Shown piece by piece: positions 8,658 to 17,300 of a stretch of 61,184 nt of DNA; position 1 is the first letter of the stretch, and each line of letters begins with the position of its first letter. Both the position numbers and the translations under genes were made by a program. The notes beneath the pieces were generated by a model that was not told where the DNA came from, searched no databases, and saw only the letters and a program-made list of their open reading frames with translations. The stretch is taken from the NCBI GenBank assembly GCA_949295765.1, contig CASFMM010000007.1:1-61184 (forward strand), given 5' to 3'. Source of the DNA: an uncultured Methanomassiliicoccales archaeon. Its GTDB lineage: Archaea > Thermoplasmatota > Thermoplasmata > Methanomassiliicoccales > Methanomethylophilaceae.

Positions 8658-9428
8658 ATGGGATGCATTCAAACCGACAATCCTACGTTCACATTGAACG
8701 AGAGATGCGGATATCTGATCGGAAAAATCGAGTCGGCACTTGACTCGAATCGCCTTCACGAGAGGCTGGAATCCCCGGAGACCAGATACGACAACAGGCT
8801 GAGGGCCGTGCAGGCCACCGCCGCCATAGAGAACAACAGCCTGTCGCTGAAACACGTCAGGAACCTCATGGATGGCAAGGTGGTGCCCGGATGCCGCCGT
8901 GAGATCCAGGAGATCAGGAACGCCTTCGACAGCTACTCTGCTATCGGAACCTTCGACCCCACGGATGTCGGCGACCTGCTGAGGGCCCACGGAATGATGA
9001 CGGGGAACATCCTCACGAACGCGGGCCGTTTCCGCGACCACGGTGTCGGCGTGTACTCCGGACGCGAACTCGTCCACCTCGCCCCTCCGGCGTACCTGGT
9101 GCCGGGGCTCATCGGCGACCTCCTGGGATGGCTAGACAGGTCTCAGGACCATCCACTGGTCAGGGGATGTGTGTTTCACCATGAGTTCGAGTTCGTCCAC
9201 CCCTTCTCCGACGGCAACGGGCGCACCGGCAGGCTGTGGCAGACACTGATCCTGACACGCTGGAGACCGGAGTTCGAATGGATCCCGGTGGAGGCCGCGA
9301 CACTGAAGCACAGGTGGGAGTACTACGACGCCATACAGGCCTCCGACGAATCCGGTGACTCGGGGACGTTCGTGGAGTTCATGCTCGGTGTGATCCTGGA
9401 GGCCGTGGAAGCTGAATCGCAGGCCTGA
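8658..9428 (+). CDS. Fic family protein (class II, AMP-transferase type)
   Basis: A 256-aa Fic-domain protein. The active-site motif HPFSDGNGRTGR (residues 181-192) has the catalytic His, the acidic metal ligand position and GNGRxxR intact. An inhibitory-helix motif of class II Fic proteins, [S/T]xxxE[G/N], is visible N-terminally as TAAIEN at residues 54-59 and would occlude the nucleotide site until relieved. Such enzymes usually AMPylate proteins; the target is unknown. It sits in a small AT-richer patch after tRNA-Pro with a RelB-like gene. A leaderless start is predicted. Confidence 0.88.
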   Translation: MGCIQTDNPTFTLNERCGYLIGKIESALDSNRLHERLESPETRYDNRLRAVQATAAIENNSLSLKHVRNLMDGKVVPGCRREIQEIRNAFDSYSAIGTFDPTDVGDLLRAHGMMTGNILTNAGRFRDHGVGVYSGRELVHLAPPAYLVPGLIGDLLGWLDRSQDHPLVRGCVFHHEFEFVHPFSDGNGRTGRLWQTLILTRWRPEFEWIPVEAATLKHRWEYYDAIQASDESGDSGTFVEFMLGVILEAVEAESQA

Positions 9429-9566
9429 TTCGGACATACTGGCACATTAGATTTTCAAGGATTTTCGGAGCCTCCGCCGCATGTGCCAGACCTCCAGAAA
9501 CCCCGATGGGCCGTTCGGTCACCTCCCCCTGCAACGCTCATAAGCGGCCCCGGGAATCGACACGGC

Positions 9567-10160
9567 ATGGACGCATCCGAGGACGATCTCATCGGCACCA
9601 TGGAGCACGCCGTGGCGGAAATGGACAGGGCCCTGGGCAGGAAGACGTCGGCCATGGTCATATCCGGCTCGGCCACCCCTCCCAGACGCAACGTCAGGAC
9701 GCAGGAGAGCCCCCAGTTCCTGACATCCAGGGTGCTGGTCGTCCCGATGGTCCGCACGCTCGGGTACACCGACGTTACCCTGTCATACAGGGAGCTGGAG
9801 CACGTCCCGGGACTGGTCATAGCGATAACCGCCGCCAACCACCCTCTGAAGGAGGCGTCGGAGAACCTCATCAGGACCATGAAGGTCGAGAACGCCGATC
9901 TGGGCATCGCCACGGACGGGATAAGGTGGGTCCTGGCCGAGAGATACGGAAGATGGCCCAAGGTCGTCTGCATGTCCGACCTCAGACCGTATTACGTGGA
10001 GGTCCTGGACCGTGACAGGTTCAGGACGGCGGTGCCGGAGGACAGACGCAACCTCCGCCTGTTCTCCAACCTGTTCTCCAAGAAGACTCAGGACGGCGGC
10101 TGCCCGCAGGGAGGCCCGTCCGGGGAGCCGACGGCGATGTCGTCCACCACCGACGAGTAA
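9567..10160 (+). CDS. HsdR_N-like (PD-(D/E)XK-type) hypothetical protein
   Basis: A 197-aa soluble protein. The central block VLVVPMVRTLGYTDVTLSY ... PGLVIAITAANHP ... ADLGIATDGIRWVL resembles the N-terminal domain of type I restriction R subunits (HSDR_N), which have a PD-(D/E)XK fold. No methylase or helicase gene is near, so this is not a restriction system; standalone forms are common hypothetical proteins in archaea. The start is ATG 9567. It is the only gene I found that ends in TAA. Its last 73 bp overlap the convergent CoA-disulfide reductase gene. Confidence 0.6.
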   Translation: MDASEDDLIGTMEHAVAEMDRALGRKTSAMVISGSATPPRRNVRTQESPQFLTSRVLVVPMVRTLGYTDVTLSYRELEHVPGLVIAITAANHPLKEASENLIRTMKVENADLGIATDGIRWVLAERYGRWPKVVCMSDLRPYYVEVLDRDRFRTAVPEDRRNLRLFSNLFSKKTQDGGCPQGGPSGEPTAMSSTTDE

Positions 10161-11782
10161 AGACGGTATCCCCCTGCCAGGTGGCTGCACCCGTATCCGC
10201 TCTGGGTCAGCATCCTCGCCGCGATGTAGCTGCGGAGGGCGCTGTGGCATATCAGACGGACATGCCTGTCCTTCGGGATCTCGGACATCCTCTCCCTCAT
10301 CTCGTCCACCGGGATGTTCACCGCACCCCCGATGTGCCCGCGGGCGAACTCCTCGGGCGTGCGGACGTCCACGAACAGGTTCGACGGGTCCTCCCTCAGG
10401 GAGGCGACGTCATCCCAGAAGAACTGGGAGACCCTGCCGGAGACCACGTTGTCTATCACGAACCCCGCCATGTTCACCGGGTCCTTCGCGGAGGAGTACG
10501 GGGGCGCGTAGGCCAGGTCCAGCTCCTCCAGGAGCCTGTAGTCCCCTCCGGCGCGGATGGCGGTGGCGATGACGTCGATCCTCTTGTCCGCACCCTCGTA
10601 TCCGACGATCTGCGCACCGAGGATCCTCCCGGTGCCCTTCTCGAACAAGGTCTTCACGGACATGTTCCTCGCTCCTGGATAGTACGTGGCATGGGATGCG
10701 GAGTAGGTGTACACCTTGTCGTAATCGATCCCCGCGGCTCTGGCGGTCTTCTCGTTGAGGCCCGTGGTGGCGACGGTCATGTCGAACACCTTGATCACGG
10801 ACGACCCCTGGGAACCCCTGTACTCGCTGGGAATCCCGCAGATGTTGTCCGCGGCGATGCGGCCCTGCCTGTTGGCCGGACCCGCCAGCGAGATCACGGC
10901 GTCGGTTCCGGACACGAACTCCCTGACCTGCACGGCGTCCCCGACGGCGTAGATGCTCGGATCCGAGGTACGCATGTGGGTGTCCGTGACGATGGCGCCC
11001 TTGATGCCCGTCTCCAGACCAGCGTCGGAGGCCAGATGGGTCTCGGGCACCACGCCGAGGGCCACGACGGCCATGTCCGCATCCAGGGTGCATCCGCTCC
11101 TCAGCTTCACTTTCAGGGGGCCGTCGGTCTCGAAACCGGTGACGGCCTCGGACAGCAGGAGCCTGATCCCGTTGGACCTGAGGCAGTGGTGGACGTCGGC
11201 CGCCATGTCCCTGTCCAGAGGGGGAAGCACATGGTCGGGACGCTGGACGAGCGTGACCTCCACACCCATCTCCGCAAGGTTCTCGGCGACCTCCAGCCCG
11301 ATGTAACCCCCTCCCGCGACCACCGCGCTCTTCGGCCTGTTGGATACGACGAAATCACGCATAACCAGCGTGTCCTCGACGGTGCGCATGGTCATCACCC
11401 TCGGATCGTCGGTCCCGGACATGTCGGGCATGAGTGGCTTGGCACCGGGGGACAGGATCAGGACGTCGTAGGGCTCGTCGTACTCGGATCCGTCGTCGAG
11501 CCTCCTGACCCTGACGGTCTTGGATGACCTGTGTATGGACAGGGCCTCGTTCCTGACCCTGACGTCGATGTCGAAGCGTCTCCTGAACGATTCCGGGGTC
11601 TGCAGCGTCAGCTTGCCCCTCTCCGCGATGACGCCTCCGACGTAGTACGGCAGCCCGCAGTTGGCATAGGATACGTAGCCCGTGCGCTCCAGCATCACGA
11701 TCTCCGCATCCTCATCGAGCCTTCTGAGCCTCGCGGCCGCGGACGCTCCGCCGGCCACGCCACCTATGATCAGAACCTTCAT
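10088..11782 (-). CDS. CoA-disulfide reductase with C-terminal rhodanese domain
   Basis: A 564-aa flavoprotein of the pyridine-nucleotide-disulfide oxidoreductase family. The FAD motif GGVAGGASAA is at residues 7-16, the single redox Cys is C42 in SYANCGLPYY, and NAD and dimerisation domains follow. From about residue 455 a rhodanese domain (LFVDVRTPEEFARGHI) carries a candidate catalytic Cys in RLICHSALRS. This is the CoADR-RHD fusion, thought to reduce CoA-disulfide, CoA-persulfide or polysulfide with NAD(P)H, so a role in sulfur or thiol balance is likely. A minus-strand TATA at 11805-11813 overlaps a palindrome. Confidence 0.9.
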   Translation of the reverse strand: MKVLIIGGVAGGASAAARLRRLDEDAEIVMLERTGYVSYANCGLPYYVGGVIAERGKLTLQTPESFRRRFDIDVRVRNEALSIHRSSKTVRVRRLDDGSEYDEPYDVLILSPGAKPLMPDMSGTDDPRVMTMRTVEDTLVMRDFVVSNRPKSAVVAGGGYIGLEVAENLAEMGVEVTLVQRPDHVLPPLDRDMAADVHHCLRSNGIRLLLSEAVTGFETDGPLKVKLRSGCTLDADMAVVALGVVPETHLASDAGLETGIKGAIVTDTHMRTSDPSIYAVGDAVQVREFVSGTDAVISLAGPANRQGRIAADNICGIPSEYRGSQGSSVIKVFDMTVATTGLNEKTARAAGIDYDKVYTYSASHATYYPGARNMSVKTLFEKGTGRILGAQIVGYEGADKRIDVIATAIRAGGDYRLLEELDLAYAPPYSSAKDPVNMAGFVIDNVVSGRVSQFFWDDVASLREDPSNLFVDVRTPEEFARGHIGGAVNIPVDEMRERMSEIPKDRHVRLICHSALRSYIAARMLTQSGYGCSHLAGGYRLYSSVVDDIAVGSPDGPPCGQPPS

Positions 11783-11804
11783 GGAGGGAAATCATGCTTG
11801 ATGG

Positions 11805-11825
11805 ATAATATATTAACGTTGTTAA
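11805..11825 (-). promoter_or_regulatory. TATA box and palindrome before CoA-disulfide reductase
   Basis: The minus strand reads TTAATATATT about 25 bp before the start codon at 11782. The palindrome TTAAC-GTT-GTTAA (11813-11825) abuts and partly overlaps it on the upstream side, where BRE and TATA contacts fall. That is a plausible repressor site. Confidence 0.45.
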
Positions 11826-11870
11826 CAGAGTTTTAATCCACTTCGGAGGATCGCCGATGAGAGTGAAAAC

Positions 11871-11895
11871 GGGTCGACGGATTGACCGCCGACCC
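11871..11895 (-). terminator. Hairpin terminator after the NTF2-like gene
   Basis: GGGTCG-A-CGG pairs with CCG-C-CGACCC around the loop ATTGA, with one A-C mismatch. On the minus strand it is followed by GTTTTCACTC. It lies 8 bp past the TGA of the gene ending at 11904. Confidence 0.45.
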
Positions 11896-11903
11896 TTGAA
11901 AGA

Positions 11904-12269
11904 TCAGTACTGGTGGTAGCACTTCGAGATGATCTTCCACTTGCCGTCTATCTTGAGCAGCGTGTGGAAGTCGGTGAAACAGCACTGGTGCCAGTCGTTC
12001 ATCACGACACGCACGACGGCTTCGGTTCCTACGAGCGCGAGAACATCTATGCGGGTCTTGGTTCCCGGATCGCCACCGACCTGCTTCAGGGCCTCGTAGA
12101 AATTGTTGATGGAACCGTTGTACAGGGTTCCGTTCAGATACCCGTACATGACGGCGTTCTCATCGAAGGCCTCCTTGCAGAGATCCACATCACCAGTGCT
12201 GCAGGCCCCCACATACTTCTTCATGGTCGAGACCACGGCCTCGTACTCTTCCAGACTCTCCATTTCCAA
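11904..12269 (-). CDS. NTF2-like protein (SnoaL / lumazine-binding type)
   Basis: A 121-aa soluble protein with the NTF2-like pattern: an N-terminal helix (EYEAVVSTMKKYVGACSTGD), a conserved FDENAVMYGY segment, and a C-terminal strand ending HTLLKIDGKWKIISKCYHQY. Closest by eye is the Lumazine_bd_2 group of small enzymes and ligand binders. No catalytic pair can be named with confidence. A TATA-like TTTTATATTC on the minus strand at 12335-12344 and a hairpin terminator frame it as a single transcription unit. Confidence 0.75.
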   Translation of the reverse strand: MEMESLEEYEAVVSTMKKYVGACSTGDVDLCKEAFDENAVMYGYLNGTLYNGSINNFYEALKQVGGDPGTKTRIDVLALVGTEAVVRVVMNDWHQCCFTDFHTLLKIDGKWKIISKCYHQY

Positions 12270-12413
12270 TCCTCCTTACCATGGGACCGACGGATCGCAC
12301 AAAATCCACTGGTCCTAGTTATGTAGTTAATTCAAAGAATATAAAACAAGACTGCTATGTCCTAATACACATGATTTGCTTCATTCCGCGGGGATCGGCA
12401 TCCGAATGAAGGT

Positions 12414-13910
12414 TCACTCTGCATCAGACCAGAGCCTGGCGCATCTGACGGCATGGTTCCAGCCCCTGATGTGCTCCTGCCTCTCGGCCTCGCCCATCTG
12501 CGGCACGAACCTCCTGTCAAGGGACCAGTTCTCCCTCAGATCGTCCTCGCCGTCCCAGAACCCGACGGTCAGCCCCGCCATGTACGCGGCGCCGAGGGCG
12601 GTGGACTCGATGCACCTGGGGCGCTCCACCTCCATGCCCGTGATGTCGGCGAGGAACTGGCAGAGGAAGTTGTTGGCGCTTGCACCTCCGTCTACCTTGA
12701 CCGAATGGATATCCGTTTTGGAATCAGCCTCCATCGCCCTTATTACGTCGTTGGCCTGGAATGCTATCGACTCCAGTGCTGCACGTGCTATATGGCAACG
12801 GTTCGTCCCCCTGGTCAGTCCCATGATGATCCCGCGGGCGTTCTGGTCCCAGTGCGGGGCGCCCAACCCGACGAACGCCGGCACGACGTAGCACCCGCAT
12901 GTGTCCTCGACACGCTCCGCCATCCTCTCGGTCTCGGCGGACTCCTCCACGATCTGGAGCTCGTCCCTGAGCCACTGCACGGCGGCCCCCGCGATGTATA
13001 TCGACCCCTCCAGGGCGTACTCGGTGACACCGCCCCTGTTCCAGGCCACGGTGGTCAGCAGACCCTTGCTGGTGATCCTGGGGTCCTCCCCGATGTTCAT
13101 CAGCAGGAAACCCCCTGTGCCGAACGTTATCTTCACGTCGCCCCTGTCGAAGCATGTCTGCCCGAACAGGGCGGCCTGCTGGTCCCCCAGCGCCGAGGCG
13201 ATCGGTATCGACGCCCCGACTACGCCGGGATCGGTCGTACCGAAGACGTGTCCGGGCGGGCACGGCTCGGGGAGCATGGCCTCCGGTATCCCCAGGATCC
13301 CCAGCAGGTCCCTGTCCCATGACAGGTCGGAAATGTTGAACATCATCGTGCGGGAGGCGTTGGAGTAGTCCGTCGCATGGACCCTCCCTCCGCTCAGGCA
13401 CCACATCAACCACGATTCCACGGTGCCGAACAGGACGTCCCCGTCTTCCGCCCCCTCTCTGGCCCCAGGCACGTTATCCAGGATCCATCTCAGCTTCGTC
13501 CCCGAGAAGTAGGCGTCTATCTGCAGTCCGGTCTTCGACAGTATCGTCTCCCCCAGCCCGCGGTCCCTGAGATCCTGGCAGAACTCATGCGTCCTGCGGT
13601 CCTGCCAGACTATGGCGTTGCACAGGGGCTCGCCGGTGCGTGCGTCCCATACGACGGTGGTCTCCCTCTGGTTGGTGATCCCCATCGCGACGCAATCGTC
13701 CGGATCGATCCCCGGCTTGGAGAGACAGTCACGGATGACCCCGACGCACGAGTCCCTGATCTCCGAGGCGTCGTGCTCGACCATCCCCGGCCCCGGGTAG
13801 ATCTGCCTGATGTTCCTCTGCGACACGGCCAGGACCTCGCCGCTGTGGCCGAACAGCATGCAGCGGACGCTTGTCGTCCCCGCGTCCAGGGCCAGAACGT
13901 ACTTCGGCAC
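12414..13910 (-). CDS. glpK: Glycerol kinase
   Basis: A 498-aa FGGY-family kinase phosphorylating glycerol to sn-glycerol-3-phosphate. The N-terminal phosphate loop ALDAGTTSVRC is at residues 6-16. GITNQRETTVVWD, NAIVWQDRRT (substrate Asp/Arg), FGTGGFLLMN and DGGASANNFL follow in the family order. No transporter or G3P dehydrogenase is adjacent. Its gene begins 4 nt after the stop of the upstream DUF234 ATPase, so the two are probably cotranscribed, an unusual pairing without obvious meaning. Confidence 0.95.
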   Translation of the reverse strand: MPKYVLALDAGTTSVRCMLFGHSGEVLAVSQRNIRQIYPGPGMVEHDASEIRDSCVGVIRDCLSKPGIDPDDCVAMGITNQRETTVVWDARTGEPLCNAIVWQDRRTHEFCQDLRDRGLGETILSKTGLQIDAYFSGTKLRWILDNVPGAREGAEDGDVLFGTVESWLMWCLSGGRVHATDYSNASRTMMFNISDLSWDRDLLGILGIPEAMLPEPCPPGHVFGTTDPGVVGASIPIASALGDQQAALFGQTCFDRGDVKITFGTGGFLLMNIGEDPRITSKGLLTTVAWNRGGVTEYALEGSIYIAGAAVQWLRDELQIVEESAETERMAERVEDTCGCYVVPAFVGLGAPHWDQNARGIIMGLTRGTNRCHIARAALESIAFQANDVIRAMEADSKTDIHSVKVDGGASANNFLCQFLADITGMEVERPRCIESTALGAAYMAGLTVGFWDGEDDLRENWSLDRRFVPQMGEAERQEHIRGWNHAVRCARLWSDAE

Positions 13911-13914
13911 GGGG

Positions 13915-15234
13915 TCAGCCCCTGTAGATGTCGTCGAGACTCAGGAGCAGGACGTTGACGTTGCCCTTGGCGTAATCCGACAGGGCGCTGTCGAACCCGG
14001 CCCCCGAGAACAGGACGAACAGCTTGTTGGACCCCTCGATCTTCCTGGACCTGTCCATGAGCTCGTCCAGGTCCTTCTTGGAGAACGGCGCTCCGCGGAG
14101 CCTGCACCTGGCGGTCATGATCCTCCTCACGTCGTTGGCGTTCACGGACGCCACGAAGTCTATGATGGAATCGCTGGAGTCGTCCTTCCTGCGGAGCTTC
14201 CCGATGAAGGAGTACTCGTAGGTGTGCGTGACGTAGTCCATGCAGACGGCCTTGAACCCGCGCTCCACGTAGGCGTCGATGTCGTCCTTGGCAAGCTCGA
14301 ACGCGTCGTTGGGCGACTCGAACTCCACATGGTGCGTGTACCTGTACACGACCTCGTAGAAGAAGCGGATGATGTTGCTCCCTATGGTGTAGACCGCCCT
14401 CCTGGACATCCCCGAGGAGACCTCCTTCTGCACCAGCCCCTTGTGCTCCATGTCGTCCAGCATCTTGTTGCAGTACGACGCGCTGATGTCCGCCAGATCT
14501 GCTATGTCCCTGACGTTCTGCGCGCCCGACGCCATGGCCGACAGCACCTTGACGCATGCGGAGCTGACCTCCGTCTCCGCGGCCACGAGACCCTCGGCCT
14601 CCAGGGAGTACACGGACATGTGGTCGAAGAACTGGTCGCGGATCACGTCGGCCGGCTTGCCGACGAACAGCTCCTGGTACGCCGGCGTGCCCCCGACTAT
14701 GCTGTACGCGGTCAGGTGCTCCAGCGGGGTGTAGTCCGGATGGAAACCCTTGCACTCCAGATAGTTCATGGGCTTCAGGTCCAGGGTGTAGTAGAACCTA
14801 CCGAAGATCGAGCTGTCGTTGTCGCACACGATGAGCATCATCTTGGTGCCGGGGAGCTCGCGATTCATGAATGTGCGGAGGTAGGAGTTGAACTCGGGGA
14901 AGTTGTAAACCAGGTCGGAGTAGCGGTCTATGATCACCACTACCCTCCTCTTCCCGCACAGGCGCTTCAGAGCGGGGAATAGATCCATGATGTCGTCGAA
15001 GCGGACGTCGTTGCCGGCGAACCTGGAGATGTTGCGGCACATCTCGTCTATGTTGTCCGACTTCAGGCCCGGGACGCCCGTGAGGTAGATGTGCGGCTTG
15101 TCCGCACAGAACGCACGGAGCAGCGTGGTCTTACCCAGATGGCGGCGCCCGCATATGGCGCACGCTACAGGCACCTTCTCATACACACCTTCCAGGTACT
15201 TCAGCTCCTCAGAGCGACCCACGCATCCATCCAT
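13915..15234 (-). CDS. Archaeal AAA-type ATPase with DUF234
   Basis: A 439-aa ATPase of the archaeal ATP-binding family with a C-terminal DUF234 nuclease-like region. It begins MDGCVGRSEELKYL, the usual family opening, and has Walker A GRRHLGKTTLL near residues 29-39. Walker B reads VVVIIDRYSDL, where the acidic residue after Asp expected in this family is Arg. A winged-helix region (DIADLADISASYCNKML) is around 265-300. I chose ATG 15234 over the in-frame ATG 15282 because a minus-strand CTTTAATTAG at 15258-15267 fits a leaderless start there. Function of these mobile ATPases is unknown. Confidence 0.75.
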   Translation of the reverse strand: MDGCVGRSEELKYLEGVYEKVPVACAICGRRHLGKTTLLRAFCADKPHIYLTGVPGLKSDNIDEMCRNISRFAGNDVRFDDIMDLFPALKRLCGKRRVVVIIDRYSDLVYNFPEFNSYLRTFMNRELPGTKMMLIVCDNDSSIFGRFYYTLDLKPMNYLECKGFHPDYTPLEHLTAYSIVGGTPAYQELFVGKPADVIRDQFFDHMSVYSLEAEGLVAAETEVSSACVKVLSAMASGAQNVRDIADLADISASYCNKMLDDMEHKGLVQKEVSSGMSRRAVYTIGSNIIRFFYEVVYRYTHHVEFESPNDAFELAKDDIDAYVERGFKAVCMDYVTHTYEYSFIGKLRRKDDSSDSIIDFVASVNANDVRRIMTARCRLRGAPFSKKDLDELMDRSRKIEGSNKLFVLFSGAGFDSALSDYAKGNVNVLLLSLDDIYRG

Positions 15235-15300
15235 GAATCCTGTATTCCATTGGTACCTAATTAAAGAGAATGTCTCGGACACCGAGGGACGCTGGGAGAT

Positions 15301-15326
15301 GCTTCGTTCCGGGACGAAGCTTCGTC
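15301..15326 (+). promoter_or_regulatory. Nested palindromes upstream of the ech promoter
   Basis: GCTTCGT (15301-15307) and ACGAAGC (15314-15320) form an inverted repeat around TCCGGG. Overlapping it, GACGAAGCTTCGTC (15313-15326) is a perfect 14-bp palindrome, giving three copies of the TTCGT half site. The ech TATA box TTATATAC is at about 15354-15361 and the echA start at 15393. The core ACGAA-N2-TTCGT recurs at the hcp start (38793-38804). Confidence 0.5.
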
Positions 15327-15392
15327 AGTATCTGAATGATATCTACCCTTCCCCTTATATACCGAAGACCTCCGAACCTCAGGTGTCGGCTC

Positions 15393-17300
15393 ATGAATGA
15401 TATCCTGTTCATGATGGTCGTGCCGTTCATCGCGGCATGCCTCCTGCTGGTCACGAAGAGTGACAAGGCGAGGACGGTCATAGCCGAGGTCGCGGCCGCG
15501 GTCATCATCCTGTCATCGATCTGGGTGGCGTACAGCTACCTGGGTGAGCCCCAGACGTTCGGGTTCCATAACGAGACGATAGATCTGCTGATGTTCGTCG
15601 TCGAGGTGATCCTTGGACTCGTCATCATTTATCTGGGAATTAAACACAAGAAATACGCCGCATCGGTCCTCGGACTGGTGCAGCTGTGCATGTCCCTCTA
15701 CTTCGAGTTCGCCCTCAAGGAGGGCATCGAGGTGGAGAACGCCCTGTACATAGACGACCTCTCCATCGTGATGGTGCTCATCATCGGAATCATCGGCAGC
15801 CTGATCTGCGTGTACGCGGTCGGCTACATGAGGGACTTCCAGGAGCATCACAGGGACGAGAAGGACCGCAGGCCGTGGTTCTTCTTCCTGCTCTACACGT
15901 TCCTGAGCGCGATGTACGGTATCGTGCTGTCCAACGACCTCGTCTGGATGTTCTTCTTCTGGGAGATCACCACTCTGTGCTCCTTCGCTCTGATAGGATA
16001 CACCAGGACGACGGAGGCCGTCAACAACTCGTTCAGGCAGTTGATCCTGAACCTGATCGGCGGGATCGCGTTCCTCACCGCGAACATGGTCCTCGCGCAC
16101 CAGTACGGGTTCCTCGACCTCCAGAGCCTGCTCGCCTCGGACTCCGAGGCCCAGTGGATCCTGGTGGCGGTCATGCTCCTGTGCCTCGCGGGAATCGTCA
16201 AGTCCGCGCAGATGCCGTTCCACACATGGCTGCTCGGCGCGATGGTGGCGCCCACGCCCACATCCGCCCTGCTGCACTCGTCCACCATGGTCAAGGCAGG
16301 GGTGTTCATGGTCCTGAAGCTGTCCCCGCTGCTGACCGGCAACCTGGCGGGATACATGACCATGACCGTCGGAGGACTCACGTTCCTCCTGGCATCCATG
16401 GCTGCGATATCGCAGTCCAACGCCAAACGCGTCCTCGCGTACTCCACCATAGCCAACCTCGGACTCATCGTCGCCTGCGCGGGTGTCGGGGAGCCGGAGG
16501 CTGTCTGGGCGGGAATCATGCTGATGATCTTCCACGCCGTCACCAAGTCCATGATGTTCCTCAGCGTCGGTACCGCGGAGCACCACATCGGCAGCAGGGA
16601 CATCGAGGACATGGACGGACTGTTCACCAGGATGCCCAAGCTCGCCATCATCATGATGATCGGAATCGCAGGGATGTTCCTCGCCCCCTTCGGGATGCTC
16701 ATATCCAAATGGGCCGCGCTGACGTCCTTCGTCGACAGCGAGTACATCGTTCTCATTGCGTGCATAGTGTTCGGGAGCGCCGTCACATCGTTCTACTGGA
16801 CCAAGTGGCTCGGGAAGCTCGCATGCACGGTGTCCGATGCGGAGGACTGCGAGGAGACCGTCCACAGGCAGGAATGGTTCGCCCTGGGGTGCCTGGGGGT
16901 CCTGACGATAGCCCTGTGCATCCTGTACCCCGTCGTCTCGTCCGAGACGATAATCCCGTGGCTGACCGAGACATTCCACGCATCCGGAGAGGAACTCATC
17001 CCGCTCCTGGAGTCCAACAACATGTACATCGTCATCCTGATGGCCATCGTCCTCGTCCTCCTTCCCCTGCCGTTCTTCGGCAGGACCAAGAAGAGGGTCG
17101 TGCCCAACTACATGGCCGGCGTGGGGATCGACGACCAGTCGTATGTCGGATCCATGGGTGCGACTGTCAACGTCACCCTCAGGAACTGGTACATGAACGC
17201 CTGGTTCGGCGAGGACCGCATAAGGAAGGTCGGCGAGGCGGTGACCGCGGTTGTGATCGTGGCCCTGATAGTCGCCGCCGTGGCGGGGGTGAGCATATGA
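15393..17300 (+). CDS. echA: Ech hydrogenase subunit A, ion-translocating membrane protein
   Basis: A 635-aa polytopic membrane protein of the NuoL/Mrp antiporter family, the large ion-translocating subunit of Ech. It has more than a dozen hydrophobic segments. The antiporter core around residues 110-420 includes KSAQMPFHTWLLGAMVAPTP and the preceding LLCLAGIVKSA, with the conserved Lys and Glu residues of proton channels. It starts at ATG 15393 behind AGGTG, about 30 bp after a TATA box. Its stop overlaps the next start (ATGA), and all six ech genes follow without gaps of note. Confidence 0.92.
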   Translation: MNDILFMMVVPFIAACLLLVTKSDKARTVIAEVAAAVIILSSIWVAYSYLGEPQTFGFHNETIDLLMFVVEVILGLVIIYLGIKHKKYAASVLGLVQLCMSLYFEFALKEGIEVENALYIDDLSIVMVLIIGIIGSLICVYAVGYMRDFQEHHRDEKDRRPWFFFLLYTFLSAMYGIVLSNDLVWMFFFWEITTLCSFALIGYTRTTEAVNNSFRQLILNLIGGIAFLTANMVLAHQYGFLDLQSLLASDSEAQWILVAVMLLCLAGIVKSAQMPFHTWLLGAMVAPTPTSALLHSSTMVKAGVFMVLKLSPLLTGNLAGYMTMTVGGLTFLLASMAAISQSNAKRVLAYSTIANLGLIVACAGVGEPEAVWAGIMLMIFHAVTKSMMFLSVGTAEHHIGSRDIEDMDGLFTRMPKLAIIMMIGIAGMFLAPFGMLISKWAALTSFVDSEYIVLIACIVFGSAVTSFYWTKWLGKLACTVSDAEDCEETVHRQEWFALGCLGVLTIALCILYPVVSSETIIPWLTETFHASGEELIPLLESNNMYIVILMAIVLVLLPLPFFGRTKKRVVPNYMAGVGIDDQSYVGSMGATVNVTLRNWYMNAWFGEDRIRKVGEAVTAVVIVALIVAAVAGVSI

